DNA of 64,000 nucleotides from Salinarchaeum sp. Harcht-Bsk1 (GTDB lineage Archaea; Halobacteriota; Halobacteria; Halobacteriales; Salinarchaeaceae): positions 3,119,014 through 3,183,013 of the forward strand of contig NC_021313.1 in assembly GCF_000403645.1 (NCBI RefSeq), given 5' to 3'. Of the stretch, positions 47,484-57,404 are shown piece by piece (within the stretch, counting starts at the first letter, position 1; each line of letters starts with the position of its first letter). The notes under the pieces are model-generated. The model ran no database searches and was not told the origin of the DNA. It was given only the letters and a program-made list of their open reading frames with translations. Both the position numbers and the translations under genes were made by a program.

Positions 47484-47680
47484 GCCGGGACGAGCGACTG
47501 ATTGCGGCGGCTGAACGAGGGAACCGCAGCCGTTTTCGCCGGGTCTGCTCCTCGTTCGACACCACTCGATTCACCGGAGGAACGCCGGAAAGCGGGGGGT
47601 ACCAATCACAAGTACTATATGGGTATCCACTCATTTTCCGGTAGCACTGGACTCCGTCGAGCAGTGAGTCTCGATATAGC

Positions 47681-48313
47681 ATGTACGATCTGGACGACGT
47701 CTTGCCTGACGCCGAGATCGGCCCCGGAACGAACCTTTTGATCTCCGGGCCACCAATGACTGGCAAGCGACGCGTTGCGTTTCAGATACTGGCTCGGGGC
47801 ACCGATCATGGCGAGGGCGTGATCGTCGTCTCGACGAAGGACGGCGCCGAGAAGGTGTTCGACGAGTACGGCCGTTTCGCCAGCGGTCTCGAGGACTCCC
47901 CGGTCGGCGTCGTCGACTGCGTCACGAAGCAACAGGGCGCAGGCGACGTCGAGGATTCTGCACGGGTCAAATACGCTTCCTCTCCCGTCGACATGACCGG
48001 TATCGGGATCAAACTCTCCGAGTTCCTCGAGGAGTTCTACGACGGGCGTGGCGTCCAGCGAAATCGCATCTTGCTTCATTCGATCTCCACGCTGTTGATG
48101 TACTCGAACCTCCAGACGGTGTTTCGATTCCTCCACGTGTTCACCGGCCGAATCCAGAGCGCCGACGCGCTCGGTCTTTACGTCATCGACTCGACGGCCC
48201 ACGACGACCAGACGATGAACACTCTCAAACAGCTCTTCGACGGCGTGATCGAGGTCGACGAGGACGACGCCGGCGAGCAGTCGATCTCGACGGCCGGCAT
48301 TCAGTCGGCGTAA
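47681..48313 (+). CDS. KaiC/RadA-like ATPase of unknown role
   Basis: 210 residues. Walker A is ISGPPMTGKRR (about 20-30), and the strand ALGLYVIDSTAHDDQT near 160 fits a Walker B position. The RecA-like core resembles KaiC/RAD55-type proteins that haloarchaea have in many copies, often linked to signalling. There is only one ATPase domain and no extra partner domain. A TATA-like run (ACTATATGGG near 47625) precedes it. Function unknown. Confidence 0.75.
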   Translation: MYDLDDVLPDAEIGPGTNLLISGPPMTGKRRVAFQILARGTDHGEGVIVVSTKDGAEKVFDEYGRFASGLEDSPVGVVDCVTKQQGAGDVEDSARVKYASSPVDMTGIGIKLSEFLEEFYDGRGVQRNRILLHSISTLLMYSNLQTVFRFLHVFTGRIQSADALGLYVIDSTAHDDQTMNTLKQLFDGVIEVDEDDAGEQSISTAGIQSA

Positions 48314-48415
48314 CTGTCGTTCGGTAGCACGTTCTCGATGCTTCTCGCTCGTACGTAGCAAGTGCTGCAGCCGCTGTCCAACTCGCTTATTGCCCCGCCC
48401 CTCCTGACTTCGACC

Positions 48416-48826
48416 ATGCCGCCGACCGACGCCCAGCTCCGGGAAGTGCTTTCCCTCGATCGGATCGCCGTGGTCGGATGCTCGACGTCCCCAGGAAAGG
48501 CCGCCCACGACATTCCGAAGTACCTCCTGGAACACGGCTACGACGTCGTGCCAGTCAACCCGTTCGCCGAAGAAATCTTCGAACGAGAAGCGTACGACTC
48601 CCTCGCAGACGTCCCCGGCCCGATCGACGTGGTGGACGTATTCCGACCGAGTGAGGAGGTCGGGGACATCGTCGACGCGGCGATCGAACGGGACGACGTC
48701 GACGTAATCTGGACGCAACTGGGTATCTCCGATCACGACGCCGCGGGACGGGCCCGCGACGCAGGGATGATCGTGGTGCAGGATCGCTGCATGAAGGTCG
48801 AACACCAGGAGCTTATGACAGCGTAA
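48416..48826 (+). CDS. CoA-binding domain protein
   Basis: 136 residues from the ATG at 48416. A single Rossmann-type CoA-binding domain: IAVVGCSTSPGKAAHDIPKYL, YDVVPVNPFAEEIF, and GMIVVQDRCMKVEHQ at the end, which matches the YccU/CoA-binding family. Single-domain members are widespread and of unclear role. It is followed by the convergent cysteine synthase gene. Confidence 0.85.
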   Translation: MPPTDAQLREVLSLDRIAVVGCSTSPGKAAHDIPKYLLEHGYDVVPVNPFAEEIFEREAYDSLADVPGPIDVVDVFRPSEEVGDIVDAAIERDDVDVIWTQLGISDHDAAGRARDAGMIVVQDRCMKVEHQELMTA

Positions 48827-48862
48827 CCCCCGATCGATGCCGACAGCAGCAGGCTGAGCAGC

Positions 48863-49843
48863 CTACCCCTGCCACTCCTCGAACGACCGATAGACGCCCT
48901 TCGAGAGATAGCGCTCGCTCGAGTCGGGGAACACCGTGACGACGGTGTCGTATGGCGCGTCGATCGTTCCGTCGGCGATTCCCTCCGCGACGTGCTGGGC
49001 GGCGAGACTGTTCGCTGCTGCGCTGGAGGCGACGAGGTGTCCCTCCTCCGTCGCGAGGCGACGCATCTCGGCGTGGATCGAGCGATCGTCGATCGTCAGG
49101 AGGTCGTCGACGAGGTCGGGCTCGAACAGGTCGTTCGTCGCGACGTCGTGCGTGCCGATGCCCTCCGTCTTGTACTCGTCTTCGTCCGGATCGCGACCGA
49201 ACAGCTCCCCGAACGTCGAGCCCTCGGGTTCGACGGCGACTACGTGTACGTCGGGGATCTCCTCGCGGACCGCCTTCGTGATCCCCATGAGGGTCCCTCC
49301 GGTTCCACAGCCAGCCACGATCGCGCCGACCTCCTCGTCGAGTGCCTGCATGATCTCCGGTCCAGTCGTCGCTGCGTGGGCCTGAGCGTTGAGCGGATTG
49401 GAGAACTGCTGGGGAACGACCGCGTCCTCGAGTTCCTCGGCGAGCTGGTGGGCACGATCGATCGCTCCCTGCATTCCGTCCTCGGTAGGCGTGTTCACCA
49501 CGGTCGCGCCGAGTGCGTCCATCAACTGCTGTTTCTCGACGCTGAACCGCTCGGGAACGACGAACACGGCGTCGAGTTCGAGTTCGCCGGCCGCGACCGC
49601 GAAGCCGATGCCGGTGTTGCCGGCCGTCGGCTCCACGACGGTGCCTCCCGGTGCGACGTCTCCTCGCTCGAGCATCGCCTCGAGCATGTACTTCCCGATC
49701 CGGTCTTTCACGCTCGCGCCCGGATTGAACGACTCCAGTTTGGCGTAGATCGGCACGTCGTCCGGCGCGGCGTGGACGGCCACGAGCGGCGTCTCTCCGA
49801 CCGTGTCGAGGACCGAGTCGAGTGGCTCCCCGTGCGTCGTCAT
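48863..49843 (-). CDS. cysteine synthase-type PLP enzyme
   Basis: 326 residues. Fold type II PLP enzyme: the Lys in NPGASVKDRIGKYM binds PLP, PTAGNTGIGFAVAA is the substrate loop, and GCGTGGTLMGI holds the phosphate. It makes cysteine from O-acetylserine or a related serine derivative and sulfide; cystathionine beta-synthase-like activity cannot be excluded. A partner serine acetyltransferase is not in the window. Transcribed toward the CoA-binding gene. Confidence 0.87.
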   Translation of the reverse strand: MTTHGEPLDSVLDTVGETPLVAVHAAPDDVPIYAKLESFNPGASVKDRIGKYMLEAMLERGDVAPGGTVVEPTAGNTGIGFAVAAGELELDAVFVVPERFSVEKQQLMDALGATVVNTPTEDGMQGAIDRAHQLAEELEDAVVPQQFSNPLNAQAHAATTGPEIMQALDEEVGAIVAGCGTGGTLMGITKAVREEIPDVHVVAVEPEGSTFGELFGRDPDEDEYKTEGIGTHDVATNDLFEPDLVDDLLTIDDRSIHAEMRRLATEEGHLVASSAAANSLAAQHVAEGIADGTIDAPYDTVVTVFPDSSERYLSKGVYRSFEEWQG

Positions 49844-49936
49844 CGTCTGCAGGCTTCGGGCACCGGGAGTAAAGTGCTGTCCCGAACAGGGGTGTCCACC
49901 GTCGGACGACGATATGCACTGACGCCGGTGGTGTGA

Positions 49937-50716
49937 CTATCGAAAGCGATCCGGCAGGAGCGCGTTCGGAGCGCCACCGAACTCGGCGAGCGCATCGGCT
50001 TCCATGGCGTGCAGATCGCCGGGAACGACGAGGAGGTGCAACGGCTCGCCGAACGTCCGATCTGCAAGCGACTCGATCGAATCCGCGACGACCAGGGGCT
50101 CCGGACTCCCGGCGCGAGCGACGACGACGCCGAGCAGGTCTCCGTAGGCGGCTGCGAGGAGGGCTGCCGCCCGGTCCGCCGTCATGAACCGATCTTGCGC
50201 AGCCTTGATGTCGAGAAAGACGAGCGTGTGGAGTCCCCGGTCGCGATTGTCCTCGATGGTGTCCGTGACGCTCGCCGGGAGGCCGTCCGCTCCGTGGGAG
50301 TCGGGGAACGGAAGCGTCGTCGCTGGTCCGAACCGGTAGTTCTGCAACCCGGTCAACGAACTCGCAGCGGACTGTGCCGTCACGCCGTGGACGACCCGGG
50401 TCTCGATGCCGCGGGATGCCGCCCGCAGCCGCAGATCCACGTGCGTCGTCGCGATCATCGTATCTCCAGCGGTGAGGAAGACGGCGTCACCGCTCTCGGC
50501 CGCCTCCAGGATCGGTTCTGGATCCTGCTCGACGCCGGCCCGATCGCGGACGTCGATGTCGACGTCGTGGTGGGATTCGAGGTCCTCGACCGTCGCCCCG
50601 AGCAGTTTGCTGGTGTAGAACTCCGCGAAGACGGCGTCGGCGTCGGCGATCGCCGCTTCCCCCGCACGCGTGATCGAGTCCTCGTCGTAGAGTCCCAGGC
50701 CGACGAAGGTGAGCAT
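49937..50716 (-). CDS. dphB: diphthine synthase
   Basis: 259 residues. SAM-dependent tetrapyrrole-methylase fold: MLTFVGLGLYDEDSITRAGE at the start, then AVFAEFYTSKL, AVFLTAGDTMIATTHVDL and VHGVTAQSAASSLTGLQNYRF. DphB methylates the histidine-derived intermediate on elongation factor 2 on the way to diphthamide, in archaea and eukaryotes only. It ends 93 bases beyond the start of the cysteine synthase gene and is transcribed in the same direction, so the two may share a transcript. Confidence 0.93.
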   Translation of the reverse strand: MLTFVGLGLYDEDSITRAGEAAIADADAVFAEFYTSKLLGATVEDLESHHDVDIDVRDRAGVEQDPEPILEAAESGDAVFLTAGDTMIATTHVDLRLRAASRGIETRVVHGVTAQSAASSLTGLQNYRFGPATTLPFPDSHGADGLPASVTDTIEDNRDRGLHTLVFLDIKAAQDRFMTADRAAALLAAAYGDLLGVVVARAGSPEPLVVADSIESLADRTFGEPLHLLVVPGDLHAMEADALAEFGGAPNALLPDRFR

Positions 50717-50804
50717 GGCCGTTGCTGGGGTGGCCTGTGGCTTAAGGCGTGTGCACGCCGGCCGTCCCCCCGATATTTATCAAGTGGCGAGTGAGAGGAC
50801 GGCT

Positions 50805-51686
50805 ATGACCGAGAACGGTCGCCTCGCGCTGGTCTTCGACGATGGGTACCGATCGGATTTCGCGCAGCTTCGTCCAGTGCTCGACGCCCGGGATGCGCCG
50901 GCGTCGTTCGCCATCGTGAGCGAGTGGGTGGCCCGCGACGGCCACCTCGACGTCGACCAGCTTCGGGACCTCGTCGACCTCGGCGGGGAGGTGCTCGCCC
51001 ACGGTCGATATCACCGAGTGCTTCGACCGCACCACCTGGCCGACGACGTGGCTGCGGACGCTCGCCGGATCCCGATCGAGAGCCACGTCTTCCCGGAGAA
51101 CGAATCCGGCGTGCACGTCGGTGACGAGTACGAACTCGTCGACGCGGATCGACGCCAAACAGTGACGGTCGCTGGAAAGGGATCCGACGAGGCTGCACCG
51201 TACGTCGAACTCGCCGAGCCTGTGGCCGACTCGTGGTCGGCCTCGGAGACGGTCTTTCGGCTGCCCGACCGGCTCCTCGACGCCGAAATTCGGGGATCGG
51301 GCGCCGACCTTCGAGACCACGGCTTCGAGCCGGCGGGATTCGTGTTCCCGTACGACGCGGCGGACGTTCGGGCCCATCGCATCGCACGTTCGGAGTACGG
51401 CGTGATCCCCAACGCGGCCGTCCGATCGCTCCCGAATCCGTCCGGGACGCCGGCCTGGAATCTCCGCAGGTACTACCTCGAGACGGACGCGCTGACCCGC
51501 GTCGAGATCGCTGACTACCTCGACGCCGTGGCGAGGGACGGTGGGTTCGGTATCCTCGCTGGCCACAGCGACTGGGACACCGTCCCCGCCGAGCGCGTTC
51601 GGTTCGTGATCGAGGCCGCGCGAGACAGGGGGATCGAACTCACGACGTTCTCCGAGTGCGTCGGCACTGCGGACAGAACGCGCTGA
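50805..51686 (+). CDS. polysaccharide deacetylase-like protein
   Basis: 293 residues from the ATG at 50805; a start at 50709 would overlap dphB and its promoter. The NodB-like fold is suggested by LALVFDDGYRSDFAQLRPVL (Asp-Asp metal motif), a His in LAHGRYHRVLRPHH, and GFGILAGHSDWDTVP near the end. Such enzymes remove acetyl groups from glycans. An unusual middle part (about 90-160) is not seen in short relatives. No signal peptide, so it may act inside the cell on a non-polymer substrate. Confidence 0.75.
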   Translation: MTENGRLALVFDDGYRSDFAQLRPVLDARDAPASFAIVSEWVARDGHLDVDQLRDLVDLGGEVLAHGRYHRVLRPHHLADDVAADARRIPIESHVFPENESGVHVGDEYELVDADRRQTVTVAGKGSDEAAPYVELAEPVADSWSASETVFRLPDRLLDAEIRGSGADLRDHGFEPAGFVFPYDAADVRAHRIARSEYGVIPNAAVRSLPNPSGTPAWNLRRYYLETDALTRVEIADYLDAVARDGGFGILAGHSDWDTVPAERVRFVIEAARDRGIELTTFSECVGTADRTR

Positions 51687-51736
51687 ACGCGTCTGGCCAT
51701 CCGACGGCGAGGGGAGTCGTTCGCAGAACGCGAGGG

Positions 51737-53059
51737 TCAGTCGCCGCGGAGTTCCTCGGCGTGGTCGACCCGCGACTGGACGAGGTCCGCCTTCCCGATG
51801 TCGTGGCGAACGCGGAGACCCTCGGTACCAGCCCGCTCGAGTGCGGCCTCGGCGATCTCTTCGGCTTCGGCGATGGTGTCGGCGATGCCGACGACGGCGT
51901 AGGACCGTGAGGTCGTCGTGTAGATGCCGTCGTCGCGGTCGTCGACGCTCGCGTAGAAGAGGAGCGCCTCGCCGTCGTACGCGTCGCTGACGTCGGCGAC
52001 GACCTCGTCGTCGATCGTGACGGTCGCGCCGTCCTCGGGGTCGGTCGGATAGCCTTCGGGAACGGCGTACTTGACGACGGTTGCCTTCTCCGCGAAGGAG
52101 ATTTCCGGCATCGGCTGGCGATCCCGCGCTGCCTGGAGGATCTCGACGAAGTCCGTCTCGAGTGCGGGCAGAGTGTTCATCGCCTCGGGATCGCCGAAGC
52201 GGGCGTTGAACTCGACGACCTTCAGGCCGTCCTCGGTGAGCATGAACTGCCCGTAGAGGATCCCCTTGTAGGCCGGGAGCTCGTCGATCACGGCCTTGAG
52301 GATCGTGAGCGCTTCCGCGGAGTCGACCTCGGTCATGAAGGGTAGCTGGAACGAGGCGTCGGTGTAGGAGCCCATTCCGCCGGTGTTCGGTCCCTCGTCG
52401 CCCTCGTAGGCGCGCTTGTGGTCCTGGACTGCTGGCGTGATGAGCACCGATCCGTTCGCGACGAACGCCTGGACTGTCAACTCCTCGCCGACGAGGCGCT
52501 CTTCGAGGACGAACTCCTCGTAGTCGCTTTCGAGGATGTACTCGACGCCCTCCTCCGTGGTGAGCTGGTCGCCGGTGACGCGAACGCCCTTCCCGCCGGT
52601 GAGCCCACGCGGTTTGATCGCCATGTCGCCCTCGTACCGGCGGAGCGTTTCGGCTGCTTCCTCCGCGTCGTCGAAGACCTGGAAGTCCGGCGTACCCGGG
52701 ATGTCGTTCTCGCGCATGAACTCCCGCTGGTAGGCCTTGTCCGTCTCGATGCGGGCCTCCGCCTCGCGGGGGCCGAACGCGTATATCCCGGCGTCGTCGA
52801 GTGCGTCCACGACGCCAGCCTCTAGAGCGCTCTCCGGACCGATCACCGCGAGCGTCGCGCCGACGGACGTCGCGTAGTCGACGATCGCGTCGGCGTCGGT
52901 CTCGTCGACCGTGACGAATCCCGACGAAAGCTCGGCGATGCCGGGGTTCTTGTTCGAAGCTGCTGCGTACAGTTCCACGTCCTCGTCGCTGTCGGCGACT
53001 GCCCGCGCGATCGCGTGTTCGCGCCCGCCGCCGCCCACCAGCAGCACGGTTTCGCTCAT
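51737..53059 (-). CDS. purD: phosphoribosylamine-glycine ligase
   Basis: 440 residues. ATP-grasp enzyme: VLLVGGGGREHAIARAV at the start, IKPRGLTGGKGVRVT in the ATP lid region, and EFNARFGDPEAMNTLPALET as the conserved metal/ATP site. It joins glycine to phosphoribosylamine in step two of purine synthesis. Standalone, as usual in archaea. Start at 53059 gives a canonical N-terminus. Confidence 0.95.
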   Translation of the reverse strand: MSETVLLVGGGGREHAIARAVADSDEDVELYAAASNKNPGIAELSSGFVTVDETDADAIVDYATSVGATLAVIGPESALEAGVVDALDDAGIYAFGPREAEARIETDKAYQREFMRENDIPGTPDFQVFDDAEEAAETLRRYEGDMAIKPRGLTGGKGVRVTGDQLTTEEGVEYILESDYEEFVLEERLVGEELTVQAFVANGSVLITPAVQDHKRAYEGDEGPNTGGMGSYTDASFQLPFMTEVDSAEALTILKAVIDELPAYKGILYGQFMLTEDGLKVVEFNARFGDPEAMNTLPALETDFVEILQAARDRQPMPEISFAEKATVVKYAVPEGYPTDPEDGATVTIDDEVVADVSDAYDGEALLFYASVDDRDDGIYTTTSRSYAVVGIADTIAEAEEIAEAALERAGTEGLRVRHDIGKADLVQSRVDHAEELRGD

Positions 53060-53231
53060 GGCTGAACGCGGGCGTGCAGTCTGTGTAAAGGTTGCCGTTC
53101 TTCCCGGCGCACTCCACCGATGGAAAGGCCGTTCAGGGAGGTGATTCCCCGGGCTGGGAGGGGATTACGAATCGAAAACCCTCGCCGGGCCGCAGAGAAA
53201 GGCATTTCACTGCACACCCGTTTGCTCGGGT

Positions 53232-53816
53232 ATGAGCGAGCCGCCACAGGAGTTCTACTCCGAGGATCGTTGGCAGAACTGGATCGACCGTCTCTCGAAC
53301 GAGGACATCGACCCCGAGGACGAGGACTCCGCACGCCTCCTTCTGAATCTCCAGGACGACGCTGCGCTCGCGGTCGCGAAGATAGTCACCGCGTACGAGG
53401 ACGAACAGCTCGGCGAGGACGAGGCCATGGAGGAGATCGCCGACATCCGCGACGTCGTGCTCGACGATCCCGGTCTCGACGACGAGGAGACCGCGATTCT
53501 CGTCGACGGCGTCCAGACCAGTCTGATGTGCGTCTTCTACGCGTCCGAGGAGTACATCGTCGGCGGCCCCGCCGAGGACGCAGACGTCGCAGAGTACCTC
53601 CGCGCCGCGGCCGACGCCGAAGCCGAGGAAGACCTCGACGCCGCGCTCGGCTTCGCGGCCCAGGCTGGTACGCTCGTCATCGACGGCGAGGAACTCGACA
53701 TGAGCGTCGCGGAGGACCTCGAGTACGGCCTCGTCACCGAGTGGATCAACGGCCTCGACAGCCTCCAGAGCGCGATGAGCGATCCCGAGGTCGTCGAGGA
53801 AGACGACGAGGACTGA
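53232..53816 (+). CDS. DUF2150 family protein
   Basis: 194 residues, very acidic and largely helical, with no membrane part. The pattern FYSEDRWQNWIDRLSNEDID and the C-terminal LEYGLVTEWINGLDSLQSAM are those of the DUF2150 family found across haloarchaea and some methanogens. Function unknown. It stands between purD and the pilin-like gene with its own promoter region. Confidence 0.85.
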   Translation: MSEPPQEFYSEDRWQNWIDRLSNEDIDPEDEDSARLLLNLQDDAALAVAKIVTAYEDEQLGEDEAMEEIADIRDVVLDDPGLDDEETAILVDGVQTSLMCVFYASEEYIVGGPAEDADVAEYLRAAADAEAEEDLDAALGFAAQAGTLVIDGEELDMSVAEDLEYGLVTEWINGLDSLQSAMSDPEVVEEDDED

Positions 53817-54015
53817 GGACGACCAGTCGCTAATTTTCCGTCGCACGCAGCCAGCCTGTCGGTAGAATCGACCCGTGAGCGACGCATCTACCACGGTCCT
53901 GCCAGAGTGGTGCGGGGCCCAAACTACTGCGCTTTCCGTACCAGTATGATTGGCCTACCCCGGAGCCTGGTGGGGCAACAAGGGTTTTACGTCGATCACG
54001 ACTATCTCCCGTAAA

Positions 54016-55920
54016 ATGCGGCTCCTCGACGACGAACGTGGCCAGTCCGTGCAGGTCGGGGCAGCCATTCTGCTGGGGTTCGTCGTCATTGCGATTACGA
54101 TCTACCAAGTAGAAGTGGTCGCGGACCAGAACGCCGAGGTCGAGTTCAATCACAATGAGGAGGTCCGACAGGACCTGACGGAGCTTCGAAATGCGATATC
54201 GAACGCGGGCTCACAGGGAGTCTCCGAATCCGTGTCTGTGAAGCTCGGAACACAGTATCCGCCCCGGACGATTTTCGTGAATCCGCCGCCAGTCCACGGT
54301 CAAATCGTGACGAGGCCGGTGGGGAACCTTTCCTTCGGTAACGCGCAGGTCGAGGGCAGCTACGACGGGAATGCGGCAGGCCTCGTGAACGGGAACCACT
54401 CTACAAGCCGTATCGTCTATGTTCCCAGGTACTTCGAACTGGACGACGGCGGAACGACGATCCTTGAGCACTCGCTCGCGTTCAATGTCTTCCAGAACAA
54501 CGCGACGAACGCGATGACGGGCCAGGGGATCGTCAGTGGTGATCGGTTGACGCTGACAGTCCTCCAGGGGAACTACGCAGAACAGGGAACTGGGTCCGTA
54601 TCACTCGATCCGACGACTGTGAGTGGCCCCACCGATCCCATCACGATCACGAACGCTTCCTCCGGGCCGATCGAACTGTACCTCCCGACGCGAACGCCGG
54701 GCGTCTGGAATGAGACGCTCGGGACGACGTTCGGTGACGACGATGCACGCGTCGCGGGTTACGACGGGCAGCGAATTACGGTGCAGCTTGACCGAAAGGA
54801 GTACCAGCTACGGATGGCGCTCGTAGGGGTCGGCAGTGGCGTTAATGGAACTGACCGGTACGCTATACACTCTCCATCCTCCAATGGTTCCGATTCTAGA
54901 GATTCGCGCTATTCGTTAAACTGGAGGGACCCATCCGGACAGACTGGAACGCAGGAACCATGTGACGCGGACGCCTGCACGTGGAACGTTTCTGCCGACA
55001 CTGATTCTCAATTAAACATCACGGCGGAGACGGTTCCGTCCCTCGACGGTGTGGACGTGGATTTCGCTGTCAACGAATCGGCTATTGCGAACGTGTCTGG
55101 AGACGGGGAAACCACCAGCGGCACCAATACTGCTACGTTGTCTGCACAAGGGATGAATGGGACCGTCGGAGTCTATGCGATATCTGGAGATGGAAGCGAT
55201 CTGATTAACATCAGCATTCGCTATGCCGGTAGTAACACGCCGGCGAACACTGGCCCCAGCGCCGACTTTACGTGGAGTTGCACTGGCAGCAGCTGCTCGT
55301 TCGATGGGAGTTCGTCGAACGACCCCGACGGTTCCATCGTCTCGTATGATTGGAACTTTGGGGACAGTTCGACCGGTACTGGCTCGTCGACGAGTCATTC
55401 CTACAGTCCACCAGGGACATACAACGTGTCTTTGACCGTCACTGACGATGATGGGGCGACGGACACGGTGAACAAGACCATATCCTCAGGTGGTGGAATC
55501 TCATTTGGCCAAACCAGCACGTGGTCGACGTACGAATCGGTCGTCCAACAGGATCTTTCCAGTATTCGCAACGATGAGGTGACGATCGTATCTGTAAAAG
55601 TCAACGATACGCCAAATCGTGTTAGCCAACTTGACGGGACCCGGCTCGGCTATCCCGAAGTCGAGTTGTACGACAATAACGGCCAGGTCGGTTTCGCCGA
55701 TGCACCGAGTGGATACACGCTTCCTGCGGATATGAGCCTCGCCGCGGATGGTTCAACCGCGCCATTCCCGAGTAGCAGCTCACTCACTCTCTACCTCACG
55801 GAATTCCAGAACAATGGCGGCAACCCCAGAAACATGCAGGGCGAATCGATCACCATCACCCTTACTTACAGGGTCAACGGATTAACCTATACGAGTACAC
55901 AAACGGTCACAGTCGCCTGA
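54016..55920 (+). CDS. pilin-like secreted protein with PKD domain
   Basis: 634 residues from the ATG at 54016. The N-terminus MRLLDDERGQSVQVGAAILL resembles a type IV pilin-like leader (RGQS then a hydrophobic helix) seen in haloarchaeal DUF7289-type proteins. A large beta-rich outer part follows. A PKD domain lies at about 415-500 (GSIVSYDWNFGDSSTGTGSS, GTYNVSLTVTDDDGATDT). A Cys pair occurs within the PKD (CTGSSCSF) and another before it (CDADAC). The C-terminal domain (about 510-634) is unassigned. Probably surface-exposed or assembled in a pilus-like structure. Confidence 0.72.
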   Translation: MRLLDDERGQSVQVGAAILLGFVVIAITIYQVEVVADQNAEVEFNHNEEVRQDLTELRNAISNAGSQGVSESVSVKLGTQYPPRTIFVNPPPVHGQIVTRPVGNLSFGNAQVEGSYDGNAAGLVNGNHSTSRIVYVPRYFELDDGGTTILEHSLAFNVFQNNATNAMTGQGIVSGDRLTLTVLQGNYAEQGTGSVSLDPTTVSGPTDPITITNASSGPIELYLPTRTPGVWNETLGTTFGDDDARVAGYDGQRITVQLDRKEYQLRMALVGVGSGVNGTDRYAIHSPSSNGSDSRDSRYSLNWRDPSGQTGTQEPCDADACTWNVSADTDSQLNITAETVPSLDGVDVDFAVNESAIANVSGDGETTSGTNTATLSAQGMNGTVGVYAISGDGSDLINISIRYAGSNTPANTGPSADFTWSCTGSSCSFDGSSSNDPDGSIVSYDWNFGDSSTGTGSSTSHSYSPPGTYNVSLTVTDDDGATDTVNKTISSGGGISFGQTSTWSTYESVVQQDLSSIRNDEVTIVSVKVNDTPNRVSQLDGTRLGYPEVELYDNNGQVGFADAPSGYTLPADMSLAADGSTAPFPSSSSLTLYLTEFQNNGGNPRNMQGESITITLTYRVNGLTYTSTQTVTVA

Positions 55921-56010
55921 ATATCATCGAAATCGACGCCTGAACATCGACGATCGTCGAACCCGACGATCGACAAGCCCTTATCCCGCGCCGACTGCCT
56001 ACCAGATAGT

Positions 56011-57348
56011 ATGACAGCCGTCGGGATCGACGCCATGGAGATCTGGGTGGGGAACCTCGAACTCGACCTGCCGGGCACGTTCGCGCCGGCGCAGGGAGAG
56101 GACCCGGGCAAGTACACCAAGGGTCTGGGGCTCCACTCGAGTTCCTTCCCGGACAGCTACGAAGACATCGTGACGATGGGCGCGAACGCGGCTCATCGGC
56201 TGATGGACCGCAAGGGACTCGAACCCGAGGACATCGGCCGCATCGACGTGGCGACGGAGAGTGCCTTCGACAACTCCAAGCCAGTCTCGACGTACATCGC
56301 GGGCTGCCTGGAGCAAGTCTACGAGGGGGACTTCCACCACGCGAACAAGGGCGAGCGGAAGTTCGCGTGCATCTCGGGTACCCAGAGCGTCAACGACGCG
56401 TTCAACTGGATCAAGTCGGGGCGGAGCCGCGGCCGCTCAGCACTCGTTATCGCGACGGACACTGCACTCTACGCTCGCGACGATCCCGGCGAGGCGACGC
56501 AGGGCGCTGGGGCAGTAGCGATGTTGATCTCGGAGGATCCGTCACTCGTCGAACTCTCCACCGAGCAGGGGTTCGGGAGCGCCGACGAGACGGACTTCCT
56601 CAAACCCCAGCAGCAGTTCCCGAGCGTCGACGGAAAGCGCTCGATGCAGGTGTATCTCGCCCGGATGCGGGAGGCCCTGGAGGACTACGAGGCGATCGCC
56701 GAGGACATTCACCCCGACTCCTTCGCGTACATCCCCTTCCACACCCCGTTCCCGGGGATGGTGCGCAAGGCCGCACTGCTCGCCTATCGACACACCTCGC
56801 GTGACACCGACGTCGAAGACTCGCTCGCGGAGGAAATCGGTCGGCAGCCCCGCGAGTCCGAGTTCGAGGACCGCGAGAGCTACGAAGACGCCGTTCGGGA
56901 GTACACCGACGCCCTTGCGGAAACGGAGACCTACCAGTCGTGGTACGAGGCCGTCGTCGAACCCACGCTATCGATCTCTCGGGAGGTCGGCAACTGGTAC
57001 ACCGGCTCCGTCCACATCGCACGAGCGAGTGCGCTTCGACACGCCTACCAGAACGACGTCGACCTCGAGGGCAAGACCCTCGGCGTCGGATCGTATGGCA
57101 GCGGCGCGCAGGCGGAGGTTCACGCCGAATACGTCCAGTCGGGCTGGAGAGAGGAAATCGAGGCGATGAACGTCGAGGAACAACTCGACTCGCGCTACGA
57201 CCTCACCTTCGAGGAGTACGAGACGATCCACGACGCCCACAACCACGACCTCGACACCGACATCGAGGCCCTCACCACGCCGGAGAACGAGTTCGTCTTC
57301 GACGGCTGGGGCCGGATGGGTGAACGGCAGTACAGCTACGTCGAGTAA
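56011..57348 (+). CDS. hmgS: hydroxymethylglutaryl-CoA synthase
   Basis: 445 residues, the archaeal short form. The likely catalytic residues are Glu83 in ATESAFDNSKP, Cys120 in RKFACISGTQS, and a His in YIPFHTPFPGMVRKAA (about 247). It condenses acetyl-CoA and acetoacetyl-CoA to HMG-CoA, the entry into the mevalonate route for archaeal lipids and carotenoids. Standalone; the next gene is convergent and encodes an HTH regulator. The HMG-CoA reductase gene is not in the window. Confidence 0.94.
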   Translation: MTAVGIDAMEIWVGNLELDLPGTFAPAQGEDPGKYTKGLGLHSSSFPDSYEDIVTMGANAAHRLMDRKGLEPEDIGRIDVATESAFDNSKPVSTYIAGCLEQVYEGDFHHANKGERKFACISGTQSVNDAFNWIKSGRSRGRSALVIATDTALYARDDPGEATQGAGAVAMLISEDPSLVELSTEQGFGSADETDFLKPQQQFPSVDGKRSMQVYLARMREALEDYEAIAEDIHPDSFAYIPFHTPFPGMVRKAALLAYRHTSRDTDVEDSLAEEIGRQPRESEFEDRESYEDAVREYTDALAETETYQSWYEAVVEPTLSISREVGNWYTGSVHIARASALRHAYQNDVDLEGKTLGVGSYGSGAQAEVHAEYVQSGWREEIEAMNVEEQLDSRYDLTFEEYETIHDAHNHDLDTDIEALTTPENEFVFDGWGRMGERQYSYVE

Positions 57349-57404
57349 CAGCCGGCGACGTTCTTGTTTTTCCCTGACGGGCGGGGGACGTGGCGCGCCT
57401 TCGT

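Noticed and set aside
50742-53117. A long (about 790-codon) minus-strand open frame
   Set aside because: It is antisense or out of frame to purD and the deacetylase-like gene and has the Arg-rich, low-sense composition typical of shadow frames in GC-rich DNA.
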